Source: Hydrogenophaga crassostreae (GTDB taxonomy: Bacteria; Pseudomonadota; Gammaproteobacteria; Burkholderiales; Burkholderiaceae_C). From it: 64,000 bases of DNA. Shown piece after piece: positions 42,911 to 50,923 of this stretch (the stretch's first letter is position 1; the number at the start of each line of letters is the position of its first letter). Both the position numbers and the translations under genes were made by a program. Where the stretch lies: NCBI RefSeq assembly GCF_001761385.1, contig NZ_CP017476.1, forward strand, positions 1-64,000, read 5' to 3'. A model generated the notes under the pieces. The model did no database searches. It saw only the letters and a list, made by a program, of their open reading frames with translations, and was not told the DNA's origin.

Positions 42911-44176
42911 ATGAACACCCACAACCTGCCCACACAGCCATTTTTTCGCACGGCCGAACAACGCACCGCCCTGGCTCGAGAACAGTTCTTTGAAGAGAGC
43001 GTGCGACCGTCCGGTCTGGTGAACGAGTCGGTGATTCAGTCGTGGGACCGGTGTCGCCAATTGGGCCACCGGAACGACAGGCTGCCCGCACTGGACCCGG
43101 TGGGGCGCAGCGCGTTGAGTGCCGCACTGGCGCGCAACGAAGACCTGATTCAGGCCGCCCGTCTGGAATTTGACCAACTCCAGGCCTCGTTGAGTGGCAC
43201 CCATTGCCGCGTCCTGTTGACCGATGAACGCGGTGTCATCGTGCACATTTCGCAGAATGCGAACGAGGCCAACCAGTCGGTGCTGGACAAGGCGTCGCGC
43301 GTGGGGGTGAACCTGATCGAGAGCCGCCTGGGAACCACCGCACCCGGTATCGTTGTGCACACGGGGCAGGCCAGCGATGTGAAGGGCGGTGAACATTTTT
43401 ACAACCTGTTTCGGGAGTTGCGTTGTGCGGCAGCACCTATTCGCGACATTCACGGCCAACTGGCGGGCGTACTGGATCTGACCACTGAAGCGCGGGATTT
43501 TGGCTTTGATGCCGCTGCGGTGGTGGGCATGTTTGCCACGACGATCGGCAACCGCTTGCTGGTCGCCCAGTCACGGGAGTTGCTGGTTTTGCAGTTCCAG
43601 GCCGCACCCGGCTTGTTGGGCACCCCGATGGAGGGTCTGTTGGGGGTCGACACCCATGGGCGGGTGATCTGGATCAACCGCGTGGGCCACAGCTTGCTAG
43701 GCGTCACCCAGCAGGCCGCGCCGCTTCACGTCAGCGACGTGCTGGGACTGGATTTGCGGGCGCTGCTGGACCTGTGCGGCGTCAACGGGCCACGGCTCTT
43801 GCAATTGCCCAGCGGTCTGGGCATCTGGGCCAGGGCCGCCATGCAAGATGCGAACCGCGCAAGCTCCCACCACGCGGTGCATCCTTGTGGCGTGGCAGCA
43901 GGCCAGCCATCAGAAGCCGGGGCAGCCCCCCAGGCCCGCGACCAGGCGCCCGCAAGCCAGGACTTGGCCGAATCAGAGACTGCAGCAGCCATTGAGCCCG
44001 CCCCACAACACGGCCACAGCGCGTCTTCACTGGCGGAGTCTCAACAGCGCCTCATCGGAGAAACGTTGAAGGCCCACCACGGCAATGTGGCGAAGACAGC
44101 CCGCCTGCTGGGTGTTTCGCGTGGCCTCGTCTACCGCCACATGCGCAAGTCCCAGGCCAGCGAAGCCGGCGACTGA
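42911..44176 (+). CDS. GAF-domain Fis-type regulator (AcoR-like, lacking AAA+ domain)
   Basis: A 421-residue regulator. An N-terminal region like AcoR (SVIQSWDRCRQLGH and LLTDERGVIVHISQN) with a GAF-type sensor is followed by a PAS-like region (LLGVDTHGRVIWINRVGHSLLG), a low-complexity linker and a C-terminal Fis-type helix-turn-helix (HHGNVAKTARLLGVSRGLVYRHMRK). The sigma-54-interacting AAA+ domain of AcoR is absent. It is divergent from the PQQ dehydrogenase and is its likely controller. The ATG at 42911 gives the typical N-terminus; no clear ribosome-binding site is seen. Confidence 0.82.
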   Translation: MNTHNLPTQPFFRTAEQRTALAREQFFEESVRPSGLVNESVIQSWDRCRQLGHRNDRLPALDPVGRSALSAALARNEDLIQAARLEFDQLQASLSGTHCRVLLTDERGVIVHISQNANEANQSVLDKASRVGVNLIESRLGTTAPGIVVHTGQASDVKGGEHFYNLFRELRCAAAPIRDIHGQLAGVLDLTTEARDFGFDAAAVVGMFATTIGNRLLVAQSRELLVLQFQAAPGLLGTPMEGLLGVDTHGRVIWINRVGHSLLGVTQQAAPLHVSDVLGLDLRALLDLCGVNGPRLLQLPSGLGIWARAAMQDANRASSHHAVHPCGVAAGQPSEAGAAPQARDQAPASQDLAESETAAAIEPAPQHGHSASSLAESQQRLIGETLKAHHGNVAKTARLLGVSRGLVYRHMRKSQASEAGD

Positions 44177-44210
44177 GCCAAGCAAGTGGGCCAGGCTGCG
44201 ACAATGCCGC

Positions 44211-45314
44211 ATGCCCCAACATACCCACGCCCACCCGACGCCCGCCTCGACCCACGACACCACCCGCATTGACGATGTGCGCATCGGCGCGGTGCGCCCG
44301 CTCATCACGCCCGCGCTGCTGGAAGAGTGGTTGCCGGCTCCCGCCCCGGCGCAAGCCTTGGTGGAGCGCAGCCGACGCGAGATTGCAGACGTGTTGCACG
44401 GTCGCAGCGATCGACTGATCGTTGTCGTCGGTCCCTGCTCCATCCACGATCACGACCAGGCCCTCACCTACGCCCACCTGCTCAAAGCGCAGGCCGATGC
44501 ACTGGAAGACGATCTGCTCATCGTCATGCGGGTGTATTTCGAAAAACCACGTACCACGGTGGGCTGGAAGGGCTACATCAACGACCCGCACATGGACGGC
44601 AGTTTTGCCATCAACGAAGGGCTGGAACTGGCGCGTGCGCTGTTGCTCGACGTGTTGGCACTGGGCCTGCCGGTGGGCACCGAGTTTCTCGACTTGCTGT
44701 CGCCGCAATTCATCAGCGATCTGGTCAGCTGGGGCGCCATCGGCGCCCGCACGACCGAGAGCCAGAGCCACCGCCAGCTGGTGAGCGGGCTGTCTTGCCC
44801 GGTGGGTTTGAAGAACGGCACCGACGGTGGCATCAAGGTGGCCAGCGACGCAATTCAAGCCGCGCAAGCGGCCCACGCCTTCATGGGCATGACCAAGATG
44901 GGCCAGGCGGCGGTGTTCGAGACCCGCGGCAACCAGGATTGCCATGTGATTTTGCGAGGCGGCAAAGCGCCGAACTACAGCGCCAGCGACGTCAACGCAG
45001 CCTGTGCATTGCTCAAGGGTGCGGGCCTGCGCGAGCAGGTCATGGTCGATGTGTCACACGCCAACAGCAGCAAGCAACACCACAAACAAATTGAGGTGGC
45101 AGCCGACGTGGCGGCGCAAATTGCCGGTGGCGATGCACGCATCACCGGCCTCATGATCGAGAGCCATCTGCAAGAGGGCAGGCAAGATTTGGTGGAAGGT
45201 CAGGCGCTGCAACATGGCGTGAGCGTGACCGATGCCTGTATCAGCTTCGAACAAACGGTGCCGGTGCTCCAGTCACTCGCCGCCGCCGTGCGCGCCCGGC
45301 GCGCGGGGCGCTAA
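44211..45314 (+). CDS. 3-deoxy-7-phosphoheptulonate synthase (DAHP synthase, AroG/F type)
   Basis: A 367-residue type I alpha DAHP synthase, first step of the shikimate pathway (PEP + erythrose 4-phosphate). Motifs VVVGPCSIHDHDQALTYA (PEP site), the KPRTTVGWKG pattern, GARTTESQSHRQLVSGLS, and metal ligands in DVSHANSSKQH are intact. The start at 44211 matches the family. It overlaps no other coding sequence; the regulator gene ends 34 bases upstream. Which feedback amino acid it senses cannot be told. Confidence 0.95.
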   Translation: MPQHTHAHPTPASTHDTTRIDDVRIGAVRPLITPALLEEWLPAPAPAQALVERSRREIADVLHGRSDRLIVVVGPCSIHDHDQALTYAHLLKAQADALEDDLLIVMRVYFEKPRTTVGWKGYINDPHMDGSFAINEGLELARALLLDVLALGLPVGTEFLDLLSPQFISDLVSWGAIGARTTESQSHRQLVSGLSCPVGLKNGTDGGIKVASDAIQAAQAAHAFMGMTKMGQAAVFETRGNQDCHVILRGGKAPNYSASDVNAACALLKGAGLREQVMVDVSHANSSKQHHKQIEVAADVAAQIAGGDARITGLMIESHLQEGRQDLVEGQALQHGVSVTDACISFEQTVPVLQSLAAAVRARRAGR

Positions 45315-45335
45315 AGCCCCCAACCCGCCACCGCC

Positions 45336-46364
45336 ATGGGCCTGCTGCAACGCCATCCCCCCGCCATCAATCTGGCGTTGCAAGGCGGGGGCGCCCATGG
45401 CGCCTTCACCTGGGGCGTGCTCGACGCCTTACTGGAAGACGGGCGCTTGCGGCTCGACGGCGTGAGCGGCACCAGCGCGGGGGCCATGAACGCCGTGATG
45501 CTGGCACAGGGTCTGCTGGCCGATGGAAACGATGGCGCCCGCGAGGCGCTCCGCGCATTCTGGACCGCCGTGGCGGGCAGCACGCCCTTTGAAGTGGCGG
45601 TGCCATCTGCCGACGGCAAGGGCGTTCGCCTGGCGCCCACCATGCGCCTGATGCTGCAGTGGACGCACTACTTCTCACCCGAACAGCTCAACCCCTTTGA
45701 CCTCAATCCGCTGCGCAACATCTTGCTGAAGCAGGTGGATTTCGAACGCCTGCGTACCCGGAGCCCGGTGAAGCTGTTCATCGCCACCACCAACGCCAAC
45801 ACCGGCAAGCTGCGCCTGTTCCGCAACCACGAGCTCCACGCCGACGCCGTGCTGGCCTCGGCCTGCCTGCCCACCATGCACCGCAGCGTGGTCATCGACG
45901 GCGAGCCGTACTGGGACGGCGGATACGCGGCCAACCCGGCGGTCTTCCCGTTGTTTCACGAATGCCAGGCCAGCGACATCCTGCTCGTGATGCTGTCGCC
46001 ACTCAAACACAGCGCCACGCCCAAATCGGCCAGCGACATCAAGAACCGCATGATGGAGCTGGCCTTCAACGCCACGTTTTTGCGCGAGATGCGCATGTTC
46101 GCGCACCTGCGCGAGAGCCTGGAAGGCAGTTCGTGGTGGCGCCGCGGTTTGCTGGAGCGCCAGCTCCTCAAGACCCATTTCCATGTGATCGAAGCCAGCC
46201 AGGTCATGAGCGAACTCAGCACCGAGAGCAAGGCCGCCGCCAACATGCAGTTCTTCGAGATGCTGTTCGACCTCGGGCGAGACCACGGCGCCACCTGGCT
46301 CAAGGCCCACCACGGCGACATCGGCCACCGCAGCAGTGTCGACCTGGGCCACCTGTTTTACTGA
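45336..46364 (+). CDS. patatin-like phospholipase family protein
   Basis: A 342-residue lipid acyl hydrolase. The oxyanion motif is LQGGGAHGAF, the nucleophile elbow GTSAG and the catalytic Asp in DGGYAANPAVF. No signal peptide is seen, so it is likely cytoplasmic or a cell-associated phospholipase. The 22-base gap to the DAHP synthase gene suggests cotranscription. Its 3' end overlaps the convergent thioesterase gene by 7 bases. Confidence 0.92.
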   Translation: MGLLQRHPPAINLALQGGGAHGAFTWGVLDALLEDGRLRLDGVSGTSAGAMNAVMLAQGLLADGNDGAREALRAFWTAVAGSTPFEVAVPSADGKGVRLAPTMRLMLQWTHYFSPEQLNPFDLNPLRNILLKQVDFERLRTRSPVKLFIATTNANTGKLRLFRNHELHADAVLASACLPTMHRSVVIDGEPYWDGGYAANPAVFPLFHECQASDILLVMLSPLKHSATPKSASDIKNRMMELAFNATFLREMRMFAHLRESLEGSSWWRRGLLERQLLKTHFHVIEASQVMSELSTESKAAANMQFFEMLFDLGRDHGATWLKAHHGDIGHRSSVDLGHLFY

Positions 46365-46819
46365 GACGGTGGCGCCCGATGGACGGCGGTCGCGAGCAGG
46401 GTCGCGCACAAGGACTCTTCACCGTCGCGGCCCACAGCAAACACATCCGCTGCGCACACGGTCTGCATCTTGCGCGCACTGATCACGCGGCCTCGAGCCC
46501 GCAGCGCTGCGCCGACGGCGGGCGCCACCAGCTTGAGTGTGGTGTCACTGGTTGCAGTGCTCCAGCCTGGCTGCAGCAAGGTCGCCGCAGCCGACACCGC
46601 CGCAAAGTCCGCCACGGCAAACACCGGCGTGGCCTGCAGGGCACCGGGCATGAAACTGAACGCGTCGGCGTAAGGCATCTCCAGCACCACCTGCCCCGCC
46701 TGTAACTCAAGATACCGCAGGCCCAACGTTTTGGCCATGGGCATGGCAAGCACCCGTTGCTCGATCTGCCACAGGTGCTCGGGCGACACGTTGGAGGGTG
46801 TCGGGCTTTTGAATGTCAT
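46358..46819 (-). CDS. hotdog-fold (PaaI-type) thioesterase
   Basis: A 153-residue hotdog protein of the PaaI/YiiD type: VVLEMPYADAFSFMPGALQATPVFAVADFAAVSAAATLLQ, then a DTTLKLVAPAVG strand. It probably hydrolyses an acyl-CoA. AGGAG lies 9 bases before the ATG at 46819. It follows a MerR regulator gene (18-base gap) on the same strand, and converges with the patatin gene. Confidence 0.85.
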   Translation of the reverse strand: MTFKSPTPSNVSPEHLWQIEQRVLAMPMAKTLGLRYLELQAGQVVLEMPYADAFSFMPGALQATPVFAVADFAAVSAAATLLQPGWSTATSDTTLKLVAPAVGAALRARGRVISARKMQTVCAADVFAVGRDGEESLCATLLATAVHRAPPSQ

Positions 46820-46836
46820 ATTGATGGCTCCTGAAA

Positions 46837-47265
46837 TCAACGGCTTCGGCCAGTGGGACTGCGCCTGGGGGTGGCTGGCCAGGGTTTGGCCTGGGTCCGG
46901 CTCTGACGTTGGCGTTTCGACCGCTCCTCGATCCAGAGCGCGTGTTCAACCACCATCGTGCGTTGCGCATGGAGGACCTCGATTTGCGCTTCCAATTCAT
47001 CGCGCCGGGTGTTCAATGCTTCAATCATGTCCGTAGGCCGCAATGTCCCAGCCCGATAGCGCGGCAGTTGCTCGGCAATCAAGGCCAGCCCCAAACCAAC
47101 CTGACGCGACATCGTGATGAAGACGGCCTCTTTCACTTGTTCAGGTCCGTAGTCGCGATAGCGGTTGCCGGGCAAACGCTTAGGAATCAGCAACCCAATC
47201 GCCTCGTAGTGCCGCAAGGCATGAACCGAGGTACGGGTCAGGAGGGAAAAGGCTGTGATGTGCAT
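46837..47265 (-). CDS. MerR family transcriptional regulator
   Basis: A 142-residue regulator with an N-terminal winged HTH (MHITAFSLLTRTSVHALRHYEAIGLLIPKRLPGNRYRDYG), then a coiled-coil helix (VLHAQRTMVVEHALWIEERSKRQ) and a basic tail. No metal-binding Cys cluster is visible, so it is not a typical metal sensor. It lies just upstream of the thioesterase gene, likely its regulatory target or partner. Confidence 0.85.
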   Translation of the reverse strand: MHITAFSLLTRTSVHALRHYEAIGLLIPKRLPGNRYRDYGPEQVKEAVFITMSRQVGLGLALIAEQLPRYRAGTLRPTDMIEALNTRRDELEAQIEVLHAQRTMVVEHALWIEERSKRQRQSRTQAKPWPATPRRSPTGRSR

Positions 47266-47489
47266 ATTGCCGACAAGGCTAACAAGCATCGGGTTGCCCG
47301 AAGGTTGAAGGGGTGACGCCGTTGGGACAATTCACGCAGGTCGCCAAGCGCTTCGACCGACTGGATCACCAACTGGCCAGAACCCACTCTCAGGGCGACC
47401 AATGCGCACCCTCTTGAGCCTGTGTGAACAGGATCGGAACTAGCCAAAAGCCGCCGGGTTGTTCAGGTGTCCAGAACCGTTCAAAAACA

Positions 47490-47528
47490 AAAAAGCACCT
47501 CAAACCGCCAGGGTTTGAGGTGCTTTTT
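47490..47528 (-). terminator. perfect 17-bp intrinsic terminator of infA
   Basis: aaaaagcacctcaaacc and ggtttgaggtgcttttt are exact complements with a 5-base loop, with A- and T-runs at the ends, located 12 bases after the infA stop codon on its strand. One of the strongest terminators in the window. Confidence 0.9.
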
Positions 47529-47539
47529 CTTGGGCAGTT

Positions 47540-47794
47540 TCAGCGAGGCTTGCGCGGCACCATGGGGCCACGGCCTTCGATGTGGCGGAAATTGATGCGA
47601 CCCTTGGTCAGGTCGTAAGGCGAGAGTTCCAGAGAAACACGGTCACCCGCGAGGATGCGGATGTGGTTCTTTTTCATCTTGCCCGCCGAATAGGCGATCA
47701 ATTGGTGTCCGTTGTCGAGGGTCACGCGAAAACGGGTGTCGGGCAACACCTCGTTGACGATGCCCATCATGTCGATCAGTTCTTCTTTGGCCAT
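47540..47794 (-). CDS. infA: translation initiation factor IF-1
   Basis: An 84-residue S1-fold protein: MAKEELIDMMGIVNEVLPDTRFRVTLDNGHQLIAYSAGKM, with the motifs GDRVSLELSPYDLTKGRINFRH. Classic IF-1 has about 72 residues; this C-terminally extended form (GRGPMVPRKPR) is the second infA paralogue found in many Burkholderiales, the other being in the ribosomal protein operon. It is monocistronic with its own strong terminator. Confidence 0.93.
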   Translation of the reverse strand: MAKEELIDMMGIVNEVLPDTRFRVTLDNGHQLIAYSAGKMKKNHIRILAGDRVSLELSPYDLTKGRINFRHIEGRGPMVPRKPR

Positions 47795-47821
47795 TCTTCA
47801 ATACTCCTGTGCTTGCTTCAA

Positions 47822-48148
47822 TCAGATACAGATAGGGTTAGCAGGCGTCAGCACCGCTGCGGTGTAAGGTCGGTCGCGCATTCTCAGCACGTTCTTGACC
47901 CAGTCAATGCCTTGTGCCACCGCGTAATGGGCTGCGGCATCAAAGGTCGGAAAGTCGTCCACGAAGCGCATCACGCGATCGGTGCTCGCGCTGCCCTTGC
48001 CACTGGCAATGGACACCTGCGCTGCGAAACGACCACAGGGCAATGCGCGCGGGCAAGCCGCGATGCGGTACTGACCCAAATTGAGCGGCGACACTTGCTT
48101 CGTGCCTGACGTATTTTTATTTGTCGAAATTGTTGTTGTATGAATCAT
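47822..48148 (-). CDS. hypothetical protein
   Basis: A 108-residue protein, start at 48148 in an AT-rich context. The C-terminal part (DDFPTFDAAAHYAVAQGIDWVKNVLRMRDRPYTAAVLTP) looks like a small conserved Burkholderiales domain; I do not recognise a function. No signal peptide is evident. It lies between infA and a 394-base non-coding gap. Confidence 0.5.
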   Translation of the reverse strand: MIHTTTISTNKNTSGTKQVSPLNLGQYRIAACPRALPCGRFAAQVSIASGKGSASTDRVMRFVDDFPTFDAAAHYAVAQGIDWVKNVLRMRDRPYTAAVLTPANPICI

Positions 48149-48542
48149 CAAATTATCAATGGGCGGGGCGCGAAGACCAACGGTCGATAGCGCATTGCAC
48201 CCGAAAAACCACATGTGGCAGCCCCAGGCGCCGGTGTACACCGCTGCAGTGCCCTGAATCGGTCAGGTGAAGACACCCTACGATCCGGCTCTTTGTTTCC
48301 ACCATGACAAAGGCGGAGACAGCAGCGGGATTAAAGGCCACAGCGCTGTGAGAGAAGCGCCGGTGGCACGCCAAGGAGGGCCGGACCGGCAACCCCACTG
48401 TTTCAAACAGTCTGTCGGGGGAGATGCGTCTGAGCAAAAGCCTGAACGCGGCCAGTCGCCCATGGCGAACCAGTTAATGTACCACGATGCGGAAAATCGT
48501 GCTTGAATGGCCTGAAAACTGGTTTCAGCTGCCGGCGTGTGC
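48149..48542. other. intergenic gap without recognised gene
   Basis: Nearly 400 bases between a hypothetical gene and the DUF4124 gene (both minus strand). I see no real coding frame. It holds short inverted repeats: actgttt c aaacagt (48397-48411), cacgat/atcgtg (48482-48500) and ctgaaa/tttcag near 48512-48528. The last stands just after the DUF4124 stop and may be a terminator. No known RNA or riboswitch core was recognised. Confidence 0.4.
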
Positions 48543-49316
48543 TCAGCAGCGCAGCGCAAACTGCCGGTCCCGAGCAGCCCTGCGCCTCTCACGCAACCGG
48601 TCCTGTTCCGGCGCCGATATCGGCTGGCGTGCCCGCGCATCGATCTGTCGGATGCTTTCATCCAGCGTGGTGCATTCGACTTCGCGTCGCGAAACGGCCG
48701 ATGCAGCCGGTTGAGCGGCCCTTCTTGTTGAAGGCGCCGCTACGGGAGGCGCAGTGCGCGGCACAGACCGCTCGGCCACGCGGATTTGCTGCTGCAAGGA
48801 AAGGCCACGCGGCACGGTCACAACGCGATCGATCAAGGCATCCTTCTGGTTGCAATGGGTGCTTGACCAAAACACGGTGCCCGAGAACCCCTTGCACCGG
48901 TAAATCGTGGCCGTGGTCTTCTGGCCGGAGCCCGGGTGCACGGTGCTCAACGCCGCCCGGGTATTGGCCGAGGTGGATTTCTGCGCTCCTGTCCCTTCGC
49001 AAGCCTGGTCGCTGTAAACAATCTGCCCTTTCGACTCACAGCGTACCCAGGCCAGCGACGGCTCCGGCTCCGGTTCCGCTTTTGCCGCCAGTTGACCCGG
49101 ACTGCGGGCTGCAACCCCGGGTGATGGGGTGGTATCGCGACGCGATGGCGGCTTCGCAGTCGCAGTCTGGGCGGAGGCCTCTGTTTCGCGCGCAGGCCAC
49201 CGGTCTTTCAATTGCCACCACGCGAACACCGCCGCACCCAGGCCCAATGCGACCAGGAAAGTGGGCACCCGGCTGACCGCGGGCGGCGTGAAGGGCGACG
49301 GGTCTTCCTGTTCCAT
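48543..49316 (-). CDS. membrane-anchored DUF4124-like protein
   Basis: A 257-residue protein with one N-terminal membrane helix (VPTFLVALGLGAAVFAWWQL), a charged and Pro-rich linker, a DUF4124-like repeat (WVRCESKGQIVYSDQACEGTG, then YRCKGFSGTVFWSSTHCNQKDA) with conserved Cys, and a C-terminal coiled helical stretch (DESIRQIDARARQPISAPEQDRLRERRRAARDRQFALRC). It probably lies in the periplasm. The family has no defined role. Convergent neighbours are absent; the M48 peptidase gene starts downstream by 18 bases on the same strand order. Confidence 0.8.
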   Translation of the reverse strand: MEQEDPSPFTPPAVSRVPTFLVALGLGAAVFAWWQLKDRWPARETEASAQTATAKPPSRRDTTPSPGVAARSPGQLAAKAEPEPEPSLAWVRCESKGQIVYSDQACEGTGAQKSTSANTRAALSTVHPGSGQKTTATIYRCKGFSGTVFWSSTHCNQKDALIDRVVTVPRGLSLQQQIRVAERSVPRTAPPVAAPSTRRAAQPAASAVSRREVECTTLDESIRQIDARARQPISAPEQDRLRERRRAARDRQFALRC

Positions 49317-49334
49317 CGGTCAGTCAACACCCGC

Positions 49335-50840
49335 TCAACGCTGCTCCACCACCATCTTCACCAGGTCGCCAGGGCGCAGTTTGCTGTTGTCGCCATACAG
49401 GCCGTTGAGCAAGCGCAGTTGGCGATCCACCTGCGGCACCGCGGCGCTGCGACGCTCCAGCTCGGCAAAGCCACCACGCGGAAACGGCACCACGCTCACC
49501 AGCCACGGCCGGGCATCTCGCGTGTCGGCTGCGGTCATGGCGCGAAACGATTTTTCGGCGGCGTTGAGCGCCGGGAAGGCACGCTGGCGGGCGTTGGCAT
49601 CGGCCGCCAGGTAGGCCAGTGCGTAGTGCCGTTGCTGCGGGCCGGTCACGATGGTCGCTTCAAAGGCTTGCGCCTGGCCGTTGTTGACCTGGCGGCTGCC
49701 GACATAGTGGGTGGCCTGGAAGCCATTCACATTCCCGCGTGTGACCTTGCCCTGTGTGGCTTTGAAGGCGTTGCGCAACACCTCGTCATGTGTGTTGCCT
49801 GCATTGGGGGGGATGGCAATCATCTTGAGCGCGGCGTCACCTTGGGGGCTGAGAAAGGTCAGCGCATCGGGCGCGTTTTGAATGCGCCAGCCTTCGGGCG
49901 CGGTGAGCGCTATTCCCAGACCCGCGTGGTAGAAATTCTGACCGCGGGTCAACCCCTGGTCGGGGCTTTCGCCGAAGTTCATGCCATCGATCATTTTCAG
50001 GAAACGCTCGCGGCCATCGTCGCCATAGGTCCCTTTGTATTGCGCCGCGATCTGGCGAATCGATGCCAGGCGCTGGTCGTTGCTGGGGTGCGATGCCAGC
50101 CAGCTGTTGCCATCCTGTACCTGGCGCCCCTCAGCGCGGGCCACATCCGCCGCGTACTGCTCTTGCGATTTCAACACCTGAATCACATCAACCATATTGC
50201 TTGGCGAATAACGTGTGCGAGACAGGTATTCGGCGCCCAGCGTATCGGCCTGCAGCTCTTGCTCGCGGCTGTATTTCGCCACATAGCCAGCGGCCACGCC
50301 TTGCGCGGTTTGGCCGGCCAGTTCGGTGGCGCCCGAGACGCCCTGGCTTTCCAGCACGGCGCCCAGAATGGTCGCCGCGAACACCCCCAGACCTGCATTC
50401 TGCTGGCGTGTCGCGCGCTGCGCACCGTGGCGCGCGGTGACGTGGCCGATCTCGTGGCCAATCACACCGGCCATGTCGGCCTCGCTCTCCATGTAAGCCA
50501 TGATGCCGCGCGTGATGTAGACATAACCACCGGGCAACGCAAAGGCATTGATCTCGGGACTGTCGAGCAGGGTGAAGGTCCAGGGAATGTTGGCGCGGTG
50601 CGATTGCGCCGCCAGCTTCTGCCCCACTTCGTTCACATAGGCCTGCAAACGCGGGTTGTTGTAGATCCCGTATTCCTGCTTGACCTGCTCATGCGCCTTT
50701 TTGCCTTCGGCCAGTTCGGTGCGCTCGTCCATGGCGCTGCGCTCGGTTTTACCGGTGACCGGATTGACCACATTGGTGCCGCAGCCGGCCAGAACAGACA
50801 AGGCAAGGGTGATCGAAAACCAGCGTGATGAAACGGACAT
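49335..50840 (-). CDS. M48 family metalloprotease (lipoprotein)
   Basis: A 501-residue zinc peptidase of the BepA/LoiP type. A lipobox (LSVLAGC) follows the signal; the zinc site is VIGHEIGHVTARHG with a downstream Glu in SREQELQADTLGAEYLSR. A C-terminal half of about 250 residues (YHAGLGIALTAPEGW, then a SH3-like or LysM-like end GDLVKMVVEQR) follows. Such enzymes control outer-membrane protein assembly quality. GGAGAG lies 7 bases before the ATG at 50840. Confidence 0.92.
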   Translation of the reverse strand: MSVSSRWFSITLALSVLAGCGTNVVNPVTGKTERSAMDERTELAEGKKAHEQVKQEYGIYNNPRLQAYVNEVGQKLAAQSHRANIPWTFTLLDSPEINAFALPGGYVYITRGIMAYMESEADMAGVIGHEIGHVTARHGAQRATRQQNAGLGVFAATILGAVLESQGVSGATELAGQTAQGVAAGYVAKYSREQELQADTLGAEYLSRTRYSPSNMVDVIQVLKSQEQYAADVARAEGRQVQDGNSWLASHPSNDQRLASIRQIAAQYKGTYGDDGRERFLKMIDGMNFGESPDQGLTRGQNFYHAGLGIALTAPEGWRIQNAPDALTFLSPQGDAALKMIAIPPNAGNTHDEVLRNAFKATQGKVTRGNVNGFQATHYVGSRQVNNGQAQAFEATIVTGPQQRHYALAYLAADANARQRAFPALNAAEKSFRAMTAADTRDARPWLVSVVPFPRGGFAELERRSAAVPQVDRQLRLLNGLYGDNSKLRPGDLVKMVVEQR

Positions 50841-50923
50841 GAACTCTCTCCAGAAAGGGCGAAATGGCGCGTGGCGCCAGGGCCACGGTGCATCATAGGC
50901 CGGCTGAAAGGGCGCGCAGTCGC

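Noticed and set aside
47238..47447. 69-codon frame upstream of the MerR gene
   Set aside because: Overlaps the MerR start region, has no ribosome-binding site and no recognisable domain; kept out although the central segment looks somewhat protein-like.
48278..48661. 127-codon minus-strand frame in the gap before the DUF4124 gene
   Set aside because: It overlaps the DUF4124 C-terminus in another frame, is rich in Arg, Ser and Trp, and has no start signal.
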